Notes under the pieces: model-generated
What the model saw: the letters and a program-made list of their open reading frames with translations, nothing else
The model's database searches: none
What the model was told of the DNA's origin: nothing
Part shown: positions 1-7,887 of the stretch, one piece after another
Layout of the letters: each line of letters opens with the position of its first letter
How positions within the stretch are numbered: the first letter of the stretch is position 1
Origin: JANNVZ01 sp031418455
GTDB lineage: Bacteria; Bacteroidota; Bacteroidia; Flavobacteriales_D; Sanyastnellaceae
Direction of reading: 5' to 3'
Length of the DNA stretch: 35,641 bases
NCBI GenBank assembly: GCA_031418455.1
Contig: JANOXJ010000251.1
Location: forward strand, 1 to 35,641
Made by a program: the position numbers and the translations under genes

Positions 1-339
1 GTGTTGGAGGTTAAATTGAAAATGAAAATTATTATGATATATTTTGACATATGATATTGTTGTTAATCCAAATGGTATACACTCAATCATTTTTTATTCT
101 TGGGCATACTCAATAAAAAAATTATAAAAATTGAATCTCCGATTGTGCGGCTTAATCACGGTTAGCATTTCGGTTTTAGCTTACTATTACTGCCGTTAAC
201 GCTTACAAAGCTATTAGCAGCTTACTGATAATCAGACACCTCCAATTTGAGCAAGGATTAACACTTGTTGAACGGGGTAAAATATTCCCCAAATAGAAAC
301 TTCATTCTAATATATGCCTACCCAAGCGCCAATAGGAAT
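1..339. other. Left-edge stretch without a recognisable gene
   Basis: All six frames are broken by stops. The only reading frame open at the left edge on the plus strand closes at base 53, so a 3' fragment of a gene entering from the left cannot be excluded but is too short to identify. The stretch is very AT-rich. A small imperfect palindrome (GGGG...CCCC, about 275-291) lies downstream of the sensor kinase stop but has no T-tract, so I do not call it a terminator. No LytTR-type regulator gene, the usual partner of the kinase next door, is present here. Confidence 0.6.
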
Positions 340-3234
340 TTAAGCACCCAAAATAAGTGGTAGCTTTACCTGGAAATTTGTGGCGTCTTTTGATATGATT
401 ATTTGCCTATTGAACAGAATAGAATATCTGCTTTGTATATTGTCTATACCTATACCTGTGCTTGCTTCTTTAGTCAATTTTTCCTGCAGGTTATTTCTTA
501 TTATCAAATAATTGTTTTCTTCCTCTATATGTATGCTTAGAGGTTTTGCTTTTGAAATAACATTGTGCTTTATGGCATTTTCTACCAATAGCTGAATAGT
601 AAGTGGTGGCACCAGTGCAGAATAAAATTCTTCTTTTACATTTATAACTACCTGCAGATTTTCACCAAATCGTTTCTTTTGAAGAAACAGGTAATTATTA
701 ACCAACTCAAGCTCTTCCTTAATAGAGATTACTTCCTTGTCGCGCTGCTCCAATACAATTCTGAAATAATCTGATAATTTTTCTACATAATCTATTGCAC
801 CATCCTTATCAGATGAAATAATAGAAATAAGTGTATTGAATGAATTAAAAAGGAAATGCGGATTTACCTGGTTGCGCAATGTGTCAAATTGGCTTTGTAT
901 TCGTTCTCGAGCTAATGCTTCTCTTTTGCGAATAGAGTTCAGTCTAATCTTAAGTATTGCCCAAACTAAAATAATCAATGCACTTAAAAGCAAGAGATAA
1001 AACCACGCCCTCTGCCAATAGGGTCTTATTATTTCAAATGAATAAGTTACAATGGGAGCATTATCCCACTCGTTATACTTCTGTATTGCGCGCAGCATAA
1101 AAGTATATTTTCCCGGTTGTAGTTGGGCAAATATTATGGTGGTTTCATTGGTATTTACCCACTCTTTATCAAACCCTATTAATTGGTATTGATACTTCAC
1201 ATCAGCTGGCTCTTGCAACCAAATGGATATGAAATGAAAAGTAAAATGATTTTGATCAAACTTAAACTCATGCAACGAGGTATCTATTGGTTGCAATAAA
1301 ATATCCACACCTTCCAGATAAACGCGCGGTGTGCTTTTACTTAAAATTAAATCTTGCGAAAGTCTTATAAGCTCCGCAGAAGTGCCCGCCCATACCTGAC
1401 CCAGTTTATCTTGAGCTATCACATTCAGATAATCTGCCTCCAGTCCAAATTTTCTATATCCCACAAAAAGTGATTTACTCTCTGCCTCAATAAGAGCAAC
1501 ACATGCACTTGTAAGCAATACTATCTGGTTGCCTCTGCCCTCCTGCATTGCAAATATTTCTAAATTGGCCGCAAGTGCGCCTGTATCAAATTGATACACC
1601 CCTTTGCCATCTGTCCACTGCAATCCATGGTCTGAGGAGTAAAACCAAATGTTGCCCAAGTTATCCTCAGCCATTGTAATTACTGACCTACCCGATTCCG
1701 GAAATTTTCTATTTAGAAATACAAATGTTCCATTTTTTAAATACACCAATCCATTGCCATCTGTGCCAAACCATACTCTGCCCTGCTTGTCGCAATGGAC
1801 TGTATAAATGTATCCGCTACCTAGCTCACTTGTTTCGTTGTAATTAACAAACTCCAATTTACCATTAGTAAATGAAAGCATGCAAGCTCCGCCTAATGTA
1901 GCCATCCAATAACTGCTATCGGTGCCGGATATGCTCATCACATTATCGTTGAGCAAGCCTTGTTTCTTATTTATTGTTTTGGTTTCTTTGGTCAATGGAT
2001 TGATTACCCCTATGCCGCTGCCAAACGTTGCAAACCAAATGTTTCCTTGTGCATCTTCCCAAAGGTCTACAATTTTAGGGTCCGTTTCTTTTTTAGAATA
2101 ATATTCCTCTATTAATTGAGCATTCGAAAATTTATTTTGATGTCTGAAAATCCCTTTCGAATTAGCCATCCATAAATTTCCTTCTCTGTCGCACATAACA
2201 CTTGTAATGTTTTGAAACGACTGCCCATCGTGATTCTGAATAAACTGTATAGAAAAATTAGCAAGGTCTAACCACGCTTTGCCTGAGCAATACACTGCCA
2301 ACCCTTCCTTGTCCAGCACTATATCCAAATAGTGCACTTCTAATTGGTTCGTGTTAACCAAATCAAACTGCTGAACTAGTTGGCTTGTCTCATTTATTAA
2401 AAAGGCATCATTGGCTTCACTCAGCGCCAGCACTTCATTTTTATAATAGAAGAGATGTTCTATTGCAGCGCTATTTTGTGCATTAAATAAATCATATCTG
2501 TACACTTCACGGCTATCTATATTCAGTTTACTCAGCGATCCGTTTTGCATACCGGCTATTACGTTATTGTCTGCTGTGGGCAATAGGCATAATACCAAAT
2601 TATCTGACAGCCCCAAGGCTGCATCTACAGTCTGGAATTTAATAGTGCCGGAACCATGTGTGGTAATAGATATTCCTAAATCGGTGGCTACTACAATTTT
2701 GTCTGCTAAAAAAACTATGTCGTGTACATAGTTGTCTGCCAATAATGAGTTTGTGCTGGTAAAATGGACAACTTCCTTGCCTGCAATACTGAATAAGCCA
2801 TCGCCATTAGTACCCACCCACACATCTGATTTTTCACTTACTTCAATAGTGGTAATTTCTGAGGCCGATATCTTATTGAAGCCAACGCTATTTTTAGTCT
2901 TCTTATTTACAATAAACAAATAGCCTTCATCAAAACCAACATATACATTTTCATTGTCTGCTGCTATGGCAGTGGGCTTAGCATCTACCAGTGAGTCTGG
3001 AAAAAAAAATGTGCTGTACTTATTGCCATCATATTTGAGCAAGCCTTTGTTGCTTGCCAGCCATAAGTAGCCTTGCTCGTCCTGAGCTATTCTGTATATT
3101 TCTAGGTCAGAATTTAAATCCTCTACCTCCAGCACACTCATCAGAGGATTCTGAGCTATAATGTCTAGATTAAGGCATTGTAGCGCAAGCAAGATTAAAC
3201 TGGCGAAAATTTTATTGCTTAACCATTTCGCCAT
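340..3234 (-). CDS. LytS-type sensor histidine kinase with beta-propeller and Y_Y_Y sensor domain
   Basis: This 964-residue protein is predicted to sense a periplasmic signal and phosphorylate a response regulator. An N-terminal hydrophobic signal segment (about 8-27) precedes a long region of two-component-regulator propeller repeats with recurring 'G.IWFAT/G.VWFGT' blades. A Y_Y_Y domain (about 660-735) and one membrane helix (about 743-763) follow. The cytoplasmic part is a His_kinase/HATPase module of the LytS class: NPHFLFN with the likely phospho-acceptor His793, the N-box LLVENAIKHN (Asn886) and the glycine box TGIGIDNI near 926-933. The ATG at 3234 lies inside the end of the upstream yceI-like gene (23-base overlap), which points to co-transcription and coupled translation. 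The response regulator that usually sits next to such kinases is absent from the window. The ligand is unknown. Confidence 0.92.
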   Translation of the reverse strand: MAKWLSNKIFASLILLALQCLNLDIIAQNPLMSVLEVEDLNSDLEIYRIAQDEQGYLWLASNKGLLKYDGNKYSTFFFPDSLVDAKPTAIAADNENVYVGFDEGYLFIVNKKTKNSVGFNKISASEITTIEVSEKSDVWVGTNGDGLFSIAGKEVVHFTSTNSLLADNYVHDIVFLADKIVVATDLGISITTHGSGTIKFQTVDAALGLSDNLVLCLLPTADNNVIAGMQNGSLSKLNIDSREVYRYDLFNAQNSAAIEHLFYYKNEVLALSEANDAFLINETSQLVQQFDLVNTNQLEVHYLDIVLDKEGLAVYCSGKAWLDLANFSIQFIQNHDGQSFQNITSVMCDREGNLWMANSKGIFRHQNKFSNAQLIEEYYSKKETDPKIVDLWEDAQGNIWFATFGSGIGVINPLTKETKTINKKQGLLNDNVMSISGTDSSYWMATLGGACMLSFTNGKLEFVNYNETSELGSGYIYTVHCDKQGRVWFGTDGNGLVYLKNGTFVFLNRKFPESGRSVITMAEDNLGNIWFYSSDHGLQWTDGKGVYQFDTGALAANLEIFAMQEGRGNQIVLLTSACVALIEAESKSLFVGYRKFGLEADYLNVIAQDKLGQVWAGTSAELIRLSQDLILSKSTPRVYLEGVDILLQPIDTSLHEFKFDQNHFTFHFISIWLQEPADVKYQYQLIGFDKEWVNTNETTIIFAQLQPGKYTFMLRAIQKYNEWDNAPIVTYSFEIIRPYWQRAWFYLLLLSALIILVWAILKIRLNSIRKREALARERIQSQFDTLRNQVNPHFLFNSFNTLISIISSDKDGAIDYVEKLSDYFRIVLEQRDKEVISIKEELELVNNYLFLQKKRFGENLQVVINVKEEFYSALVPPLTIQLLVENAIKHNVISKAKPLSIHIEEENNYLIIRNNLQEKLTKEASTGIGIDNIQSRYSILFNRQIIISKDATNFQVKLPLILGA

Positions 3235-3766
3235 TCACATCTATTTTTATGGTTTGTGCAATTTTTTGAAAAACCACTTTCGGCACACGTATGCCATGGT
3301 CCTTCAGCAAGCAATTAAATGAACAATTAAAATTATATCCTTTGGAAGATTTGGTTATCTCTACTTCAATTATTCTTTCCTTTTTAACACCATGAATTTC
3401 CAGCTGACCCTTTGCTCTTACTTTTTGAGTAGCCAGTGTGGCATCAAATTTATCTACAAGCTTTCCGTTGAAAGATGCGTTAGGAAATTTTTCATTCTCC
3501 ATAAAGTCTTCCATAAAATGAGTGCGTTGCAACTCACTATTAAATCCCTGAAATGAGCTAATCAAAACAGAAAAAGCAAATCTGTTCTCTTCTATATTGA
3601 GTATACCGCTTAGTGCTGTTGATTTGGCAGAAATATTCTCTTCAGGAGCAGTAGACTTGAATGATATGGTAGCCTTGCGTATTTCATATACTGCATCCAC
3701 TGCGGGTGTAGCATGAGTGAATGCAATGATTGATAATGCTATGCAATAAGAAAATAAGCTACTCAT
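3212..3766 (-). CDS. YceI-like family protein
   Basis: The 184-residue protein has an N-terminal signal peptide (hydrophobic to about residue 20), so it should be periplasmic. The rest matches the YceI lipocalin-like fold. A start such as 'YEIRKATISFKSTAPEENI' is followed by a segment on inhibiting or perturbing side products (FSVLISSFQGFNSELQRTHF), then a 'KFPNASFNGK' strand and a final 'IHGVKKERIIEVEI' stretch, all typical landmarks of the family. YceI proteins bind isoprenoid or other amphiphilic ligands in some bacteria; the ligand here cannot be inferred. A consensus promoter lies 16 bases upstream and the stop codon lies within the sensor kinase gene, so the two genes probably form one unit. 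It could bind the signal read by the kinase, but that is only inference. Confidence 0.85.
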   Translation of the reverse strand: MSSLFSYCIALSIIAFTHATPAVDAVYEIRKATISFKSTAPEENISAKSTALSGILNIEENRFAFSVLISSFQGFNSELQRTHFMEDFMENEKFPNASFNGKLVDKFDATLATQKVRAKGQLEIHGVKKERIIEVEITKSSKGYNFNCSFNCLLKDHGIRVPKVVFQKIAQTIKIDVNGEMVKQ

Positions 3767-3782
3767 GAAAACGCTTTTACTC

Positions 3783-3813
3783 CAAAAGTAGCACCATTAA
3801 ATTCTTTTACCAA
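3783..3813 (-). promoter_or_regulatory. Bacteroidota-type promoter of the yceI-like/kinase unit
   Basis: Read on the minus strand, TTG (3813-3811) is followed after exactly 20 bases by TACTTTTG (3790-3783), a perfect match to the Bacteroidota -7 consensus TAnnTTTG with the expected -33 spacing. The ATG of the yceI-like gene is 16 bases further on. The -33 element begins right after the ferredoxin stop codon. Confidence 0.65.
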
Positions 3814-4092
3814 CTATATATCCCAAGTAATTTTTACTACATCGGAAGTAGGGTGAGCCTGACAGCAAAGTATAAAACCATTGCTCACTTCTTTGTCTGT
3901 AAGAGCATAGTTAGCATCCATACTTACTGTACCTTCCACTAACTTAGCCATGCAAGTGGTACACACTCCTCCTTTGCAGCTATAAGGTGCATCTACACCG
4001 GCATCCAAAGCTCCATTTAAAATGGTATCGCCATGCTCGCCCAATTCAAAGGTTGTTTCTGTATCGTCTATTACGGTGGTCACTTTGGCCAT
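3814..4092 (-). CDS. 2Fe-2S ferredoxin (plant-type fold)
   Basis: The 92-residue soluble protein is a stand-alone [2Fe-2S] ferredoxin, a one-electron carrier. The cluster ligands are Cys39, Cys44 and Cys47 in the loop 'SCKGGVCTTC', and Cys77 in 'LCCQAHP'. This spacing (C-x4-C-x2-C ... C) is that of the plant-type/PaaE C-terminal ferredoxin domain. An extra cysteine (Cys76) sits directly before the last ligand, where threonine is common. No reductase domain is fused and no obvious oxygenase or reductase partner lies nearby. The gene is 15 bases downstream of the TlpA-like gene and likely shares its transcript with hutI. The electron donor and acceptor are unknown. Confidence 0.92.
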   Translation of the reverse strand: MAKVTTVIDDTETTFELGEHGDTILNGALDAGVDAPYSCKGGVCTTCMAKLVEGTVSMDANYALTDKEVSNGFILCCQAHPTSDVVKITWDI

Positions 4093-4107
4093 ATATTCCT
4101 TATTATT

Positions 4108-4590
4108 TTATTTTGAGAGCAAAAATATGTCTTCCTGAAATTTACTATTAGCCCAATCGCAAGGATTAACTTGCTCCTTTACCACCACACCTTTGGTATT
4201 AATAAAATAGGTTGTGGGAAGGGTATATATATTCAAGTCCCTGAGCGAATTTACTCTATAAAACTCTATTTGTGCGGGCATTCTTGTCTTTATCGCTTCT
4301 ATTTTTTCAACCGTATCGTCAGTTACAAAAATGTAGTTGAAATTTTTTAAATCCGTATTGGGTATCAACTCAGCTAATTCCCTCATTTCGGCCAGGCAAG
4401 GCCCGCACCATGAGGCATAAAAATGTACCACAGTTGGCCCCGATATTCTTTGCGATAAACTCACATTATTGCCAAGTATGTCTTGCACCTGCACAGTTTC
4501 AAAAGCCACATTTGGGGGCACTCTATAGCGCCACCAGTAAAAAATTACAAGTCCTGCTATTAAGATGATATAGAAAAGATTTTTTTTCAA
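4108..4590 (-). CDS. TlpA/ResA-like membrane-anchored thioredoxin
   Basis: The 160-residue protein has one N-terminal membrane helix (about 5-20) and a thioredoxin-fold domain facing the periplasm. The active site is ASWCGPC with redox cysteines Cys62 and Cys65, and the cis-proline region is 'YTLPTTYFI'. Proteins of this family reduce disulfides, for example in cytochrome c maturation or for specific client proteins; the client here is unknown. The start is a TTG at 4590, giving the typical MKKN+hydrophobic N-terminus; no in-frame ATG lies upstream before the hutI gene. It begins 6 bases after the hutI stop and is followed 15 bases later by ferredoxin, so the three are probably one operon. 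Confidence 0.87.
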   Translation of the reverse strand: MKKNLFYIILIAGLVIFYWWRYRVPPNVAFETVQVQDILGNNVSLSQRISGPTVVHFYASWCGPCLAEMRELAELIPNTDLKNFNYIFVTDDTVEKIEAIKTRMPAQIEFYRVNSLRDLNIYTLPTTYFINTKGVVVKEQVNPCDWANSKFQEDIFLLSK

Positions 4591-4596
4591 TAGTCT

Positions 4597-5841
4597 CTAT
4601 TGACGTATGCCATTTATAAAAACATGCTGCTGCATAGTATTCCCAAAGCTATAAGGCATGGTAGCCAGAGAAGGCATATCGCGCGTTATAAAAAAGTTAG
4701 CCCTTTTACCTAAACTTATTGTTCCTAACTCATTCTGAACATTCATTGCATAAGCTCCATTGATTGTAGATGCATTAACCACTTCTGTTATGGTCATGTT
4801 CATATTTATGCAAGCCAAACTATTTACTAAATTCATATTGCCACTTGGACTAGAGCCAGGATTGAAGTCTGTGGCCAGAGCCAGGGGCAATCCTGCATCT
4901 ATTATTTTTCTTGCCGGTGTGTAAGGAATTTTAATAAACAACGAGCAGCCGGGTAATGCTACACTAATGGCGTCAGATTTTTTTAATGCTTCCAAATCAT
5001 TGTCGCTAAGCACTTCCAAATGATCCACTGTAAGCGCCTCGTGTTTTATGCTTACCTGCACCCCACCAATGGAATTAAACTGATTTACATGAGTTTTTGG
5101 CACAAGGCCATATTTATTGCCTGCATCCAATATTCTATCAGTGTCGTCTACGGTAAAATAATTTTTTTCGCAAAACACATCAATAAATTCTGCCAGGCCT
5201 TCCGCAGCAATGGCTGGCACCATTTCGTTCACTATCACATCCACATAAGCACTGGGGTTGGCTTTATAAGCAGCAGGTATAGCATGTGCGCCTAAGAATG
5301 TAGCCTTTATGGTAAGCGGATGATTTGCTTTCAGCTTAGCTATTACCCGAAGCATTTTAAGTTCGCTGTCCAACGTGAGTCCGTATCCACTTTTTATTTC
5401 TACTGCTCCGGTGCCCATCATCATTATATCATGCAGCCGCAGCCATGCGCTATCATACAATTCTTGCTCGCTTGCTTTTTGTAGTTTAGCAGCTGAATTT
5501 AAAATGCCACCGCCACGTGCTGCAATTTCCTCATAAGTTAGGCCGCTTATTCTATCAGCAAATTCGCCCTCGCGGGTGCCGGCAAATACAATATGCGTGT
5601 GTGAGTCGCACCAACTTGGCAGCAGATATTTGCCGCTGGCATCTATTACCTCCAAATCGCGCCAATCGCTTATTCCTGGCCAATCTTGCATTAGTCCAAA
5701 GTCCGCAAACCTGCCATTTTCTATGGCCAGCCAGGCATCTTCCATTATGGGCAAATGCGCCATTGCACCGCCCTTGAGCAATGGTGCCGGCTCTTGCCAC
5801 ACGCCTACTAACCCTTTTATGTTCTTTATTAATATTTTCAC
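4597..5841 (-). CDS. hutI: Imidazolonepropionase
   Basis: This enzyme hydrolyses 4-imidazolone-5-propionate to N-formimino-L-glutamate, the third step of histidine breakdown, in the cytosol. The 414-residue length is normal for HutI. It shows the amidohydrolase metal site: His81 and His83 in 'DSHTHIVFAGTRE', later histidines in 'FLGAHAIP', 'KTHVNQF' and 'TVDHLE', and the aspartate in 'ATDFNPGSSP'. The HutI hallmark 'EIKSGYGL' is also present. The start is a GTG at 5841; the next in-frame Met is at position 27, which would remove conserved N-terminal sequence. No other hut gene (hutH, hutU, hutG) is in the window, so the pathway must be completed elsewhere. It is the first gene of a run of five minus-strand genes. 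Confidence 0.96.
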   Translation of the reverse strand: MKILIKNIKGLVGVWQEPAPLLKGGAMAHLPIMEDAWLAIENGRFADFGLMQDWPGISDWRDLEVIDASGKYLLPSWCDSHTHIVFAGTREGEFADRISGLTYEEIAARGGGILNSAAKLQKASEQELYDSAWLRLHDIMMMGTGAVEIKSGYGLTLDSELKMLRVIAKLKANHPLTIKATFLGAHAIPAAYKANPSAYVDVIVNEMVPAIAAEGLAEFIDVFCEKNYFTVDDTDRILDAGNKYGLVPKTHVNQFNSIGGVQVSIKHEALTVDHLEVLSDNDLEALKKSDAISVALPGCSLFIKIPYTPARKIIDAGLPLALATDFNPGSSPSGNMNLVNSLACINMNMTITEVVNASTINGAYAMNVQNELGTISLGKRANFFITRDMPSLATMPYSFGNTMQQHVFINGIRQ

Positions 5842-5849
5842 TGCGACTG

Positions 5850-5879
5850 CAATACTAATTTCAGTAGTAGGTTGTGCAA
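5850..5879 (-). promoter_or_regulatory. Probable promoter of hutI
   Basis: On the minus strand TTG (5879-5877) is followed after 19 bases by TAGTATTG (5857-5850), one mismatch from the Bacteroidota TAnnTTTG box. It lies 8 bases before the hutI GTG start, giving a very short leader. The mismatch keeps confidence moderate. Confidence 0.4.
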
Positions 5880-5908
5880 CACATTTTTTTCAATTTCATT
5901 CAAAATAA

Positions 5909-6703
5909 ATGTTGAATACCAAACTTTCATACATTTTGATAGCAGGCATGCTTTGTCTTTGCGCGCTGCATTCGAGTGCCCAGTATTACGATGAGGCGGG
6001 CAAGGACTCGCTGAATACGCAAAGAAAAAACATAGTTGGGCTGCATTTAAATGTTCCTCTTACATTTATAATGACAGCCTCGCCCAACTATTTGCAAATA
6101 GGCCTGAGCTACAAAAGGCAAATAGAGGATTACAAAAGACTAGTATTTCAAGCCAACTGGATTCCTGAAGTATATGAGAACAACGATCAGTTAAATCTTG
6201 TTGGCACTAATGATTCCCTATTAATTTATTCATCACGTTTTCAAAAAAGCAATGATTTTATCTTAGGTGTTGGTCAGGAGTGGGGCAATTATTCAAAAAC
6301 CATTTCGCCCTATTACGGTGTCGACTTTTTATTTGGATATGGAATACTAAACGAAACAAATAGATACTACAAAGCAAGGCGCGATACCATTGGTTCTTCT
6401 GTTATTTTTAGCGAAGGCGACACTGTAAATTATTCGCGTGCAGTGGTAGACTATGACAATGCTCCTTACCCTAGCAAAATTGATACACGCAGCTACATTG
6501 TTGGTGCTACCTTTACACTTGGGTGCAGAGTGCAGGTAAAGAGCCGCTTTGAAATATGGACACAAATGACTCCGCGCATTTTATACTCACATAGACAATT
6601 AACTTACGAAAACATAAACACAGGAAGAAAAGGTTCTTTCGATTCAAATAGTTTTGACTTCCAATTGCGCTTGCTACAAGTATTACTTGCTTATAAATTT
6701 TAA
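5909..6703 (+). CDS. Putative outer-membrane beta-barrel protein, unknown function
   Basis: I do not recognise a named family. The 264-residue protein has a clear signal peptide (hydrophobic about 6-22, cleavage after 'LHSSA' before QYYDEAG). The mature part shows alternating aromatic/hydrophobic beta-strand segments such as 'NYLQIGLSYKRQI', 'RLVFQANWIPEVY' and 'SYIVGATFTLGCRVQV', and ends with 'LLQVLLAYKF'. A terminal phenylalanine after alternating residues is typical of the last strand of an outer-membrane barrel recognised by BamA. It is divergent from hutI (67 bases apart) and stops 9 bases before aroC. It may be transcribed together with aroC, but no functional link is evident. Confidence 0.75.
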   Translation: MLNTKLSYILIAGMLCLCALHSSAQYYDEAGKDSLNTQRKNIVGLHLNVPLTFIMTASPNYLQIGLSYKRQIEDYKRLVFQANWIPEVYENNDQLNLVGTNDSLLIYSSRFQKSNDFILGVGQEWGNYSKTISPYYGVDFLFGYGILNETNRYYKARRDTIGSSVIFSEGDTVNYSRAVVDYDNAPYPSKIDTRSYIVGATFTLGCRVQVKSRFEIWTQMTPRILYSHRQLTYENINTGRKGSFDSNSFDFQLRLLQVLLAYKF

Positions 6704-6708
6704 CTTTG
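6701..6708 (+). promoter_or_regulatory. Possible -7 box directly before aroC
   Basis: TAACTTTG is an exact match to TAnnTTTG and ends 4 bases before the aroC ATG; its first three bases are also the stop codon of the preceding gene. No TTG sits at the expected -33 distance. If real, it would give an essentially leaderless aroC mRNA. Confidence 0.3.
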
Positions 6709-6712
6709 CACT

Positions 6713-7774
6713 ATGCCAGCTAATTCATTCGGAAATTTATTTTGCCTAACCACCTTTGGTGAGTCGCACGGTGCGGCCATTGGCGGTGTTATAGACGGAT
6801 GTCCTGCAGGCTTAAGTGTAGATATTAATTTTATACAACACCAGCTAGACAGGCGCAAGCCTGGCCAAAGCGACATAACCACCCAACGCAAAGAAGAAGA
6901 TGTGGTGGAAATTCTTTCAGGAATTTTTGAAGGAAAAACCACTGGTGCTCCCATTGGTTTCATTATCAGAAACAACGACCAACAATCTAAAGACTACGAA
7001 CACTTAAAAGATGTATACCGACCCGGCCATGCCGATTGGGTATACGAAAAAAAATATGGCCTGCGCGACTACAAGGGCGGTGGCCGCAGCTCCGCGCGCG
7101 AAACAGCTTGTCGCGTGGTGGGTGGTGCTTTTGCACAGTTGCTATTAGCCCACCACGGCATAAGCATAGCTGCATATGTGCATAGTGTAAAAGATATAGA
7201 AGTAAAAAAACACTACACACAACTTGACTTAAGCACAAGAGAAAAAAACATAGTGCGATGTGCCGATGAAGCTATTGCGCTTGAAATGATAAAGACCATA
7301 GAAGCAGCCAAGGCAGCAGGCGACAGCGTAGGTGGCACCATTCTATGTGTGTGCAAGGGCGCTCCTGCAGGGCTGGGCGAACCTGTGTTTGACAAATTAG
7401 ATGCTGTGCTGGCACATGCCATGCTTAGTATAAATGCCACCAAAGGTTTTGAAATGTTAGAAGGATTTGCCAGCACCCAACTTTTTGGAAGCGAAAACAA
7501 TCTTAAATACTCGCCAGACAACAACATGACCAGCGATGGTATTACCGCAGGAATTTCTACGGGCGATGACATTGTGTTCAAAGTAGCTTTTAAACCCACC
7601 TCCACTATAAGCAAACCACAACAAACTATAAATACGCAAAACGAAGTGGTAACACTAGAGGCTAAAGGCCGCCACGACCCATGCGTGCTGCCGCGCGCAG
7701 TGCCCATAGTAGAGGCTATGGCGGCATTGGTTTTAGCCGACTTCTTGTTGTTGCAACGCAGCACAAGAGTGTAG
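6713..7774 (+). CDS. aroC: Chorismate synthase
   Basis: AroC converts 5-enolpyruvylshikimate-3-phosphate to chorismate, the last shared step of aromatic biosynthesis, using reduced FMN. The 353-residue length fits the family. All three family signatures are visible: 'GESHGAAIGGVIDGCPAG' from residue 16 (catalytic His19), the 'GGGRSSARET' segment, and 'GRHDPCVLPRAVPIVEAM' with Arg320-His321-Asp322. The ATG at 6713 gives the standard N-terminus (N-S-F-G-N-L-F). It follows the putative barrel protein by 9 bases. The next gene, the AsmA-like one, begins about 110 bases downstream. Confidence 0.97.
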   Translation: MPANSFGNLFCLTTFGESHGAAIGGVIDGCPAGLSVDINFIQHQLDRRKPGQSDITTQRKEEDVVEILSGIFEGKTTGAPIGFIIRNNDQQSKDYEHLKDVYRPGHADWVYEKKYGLRDYKGGGRSSARETACRVVGGAFAQLLLAHHGISIAAYVHSVKDIEVKKHYTQLDLSTREKNIVRCADEAIALEMIKTIEAAKAAGDSVGGTILCVCKGAPAGLGEPVFDKLDAVLAHAMLSINATKGFEMLEGFASTQLFGSENNLKYSPDNNMTSDGITAGISTGDDIVFKVAFKPTSTISKPQQTINTQNEVVTLEAKGRHDPCVLPRAVPIVEAMAALVLADFLLLQRSTRV

Positions 7775-7887
7775 CATTAGCCATTAAAACTATTGGTGTG
7801 CGCTTTGTCAAAAACTACTCTAACTTGTCCGATACTAGCGTGTAATTCTTTGCGTTATTTGTGCTATCTCTAAATGATTTAGCTACA

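Noticed and set aside
275..291. GGGG...CCCC palindrome downstream of the sensor kinase
   Set aside because: Only four strong pairs and no T-tract on the minus strand, so not a convincing terminator.
5517..5908. Overlapping short open frames (both strands) at the 5' end of hutI
   Set aside because: They are shadows in a locally GC-richer part of hutI; none has a plausible promoter or conserved motif.
7213..7764. 183-codon open frame on the minus strand opposite aroC
   Set aside because: It lies wholly inside the strongly supported aroC gene; its translation has no recognisable motif and is a low-complexity shadow.
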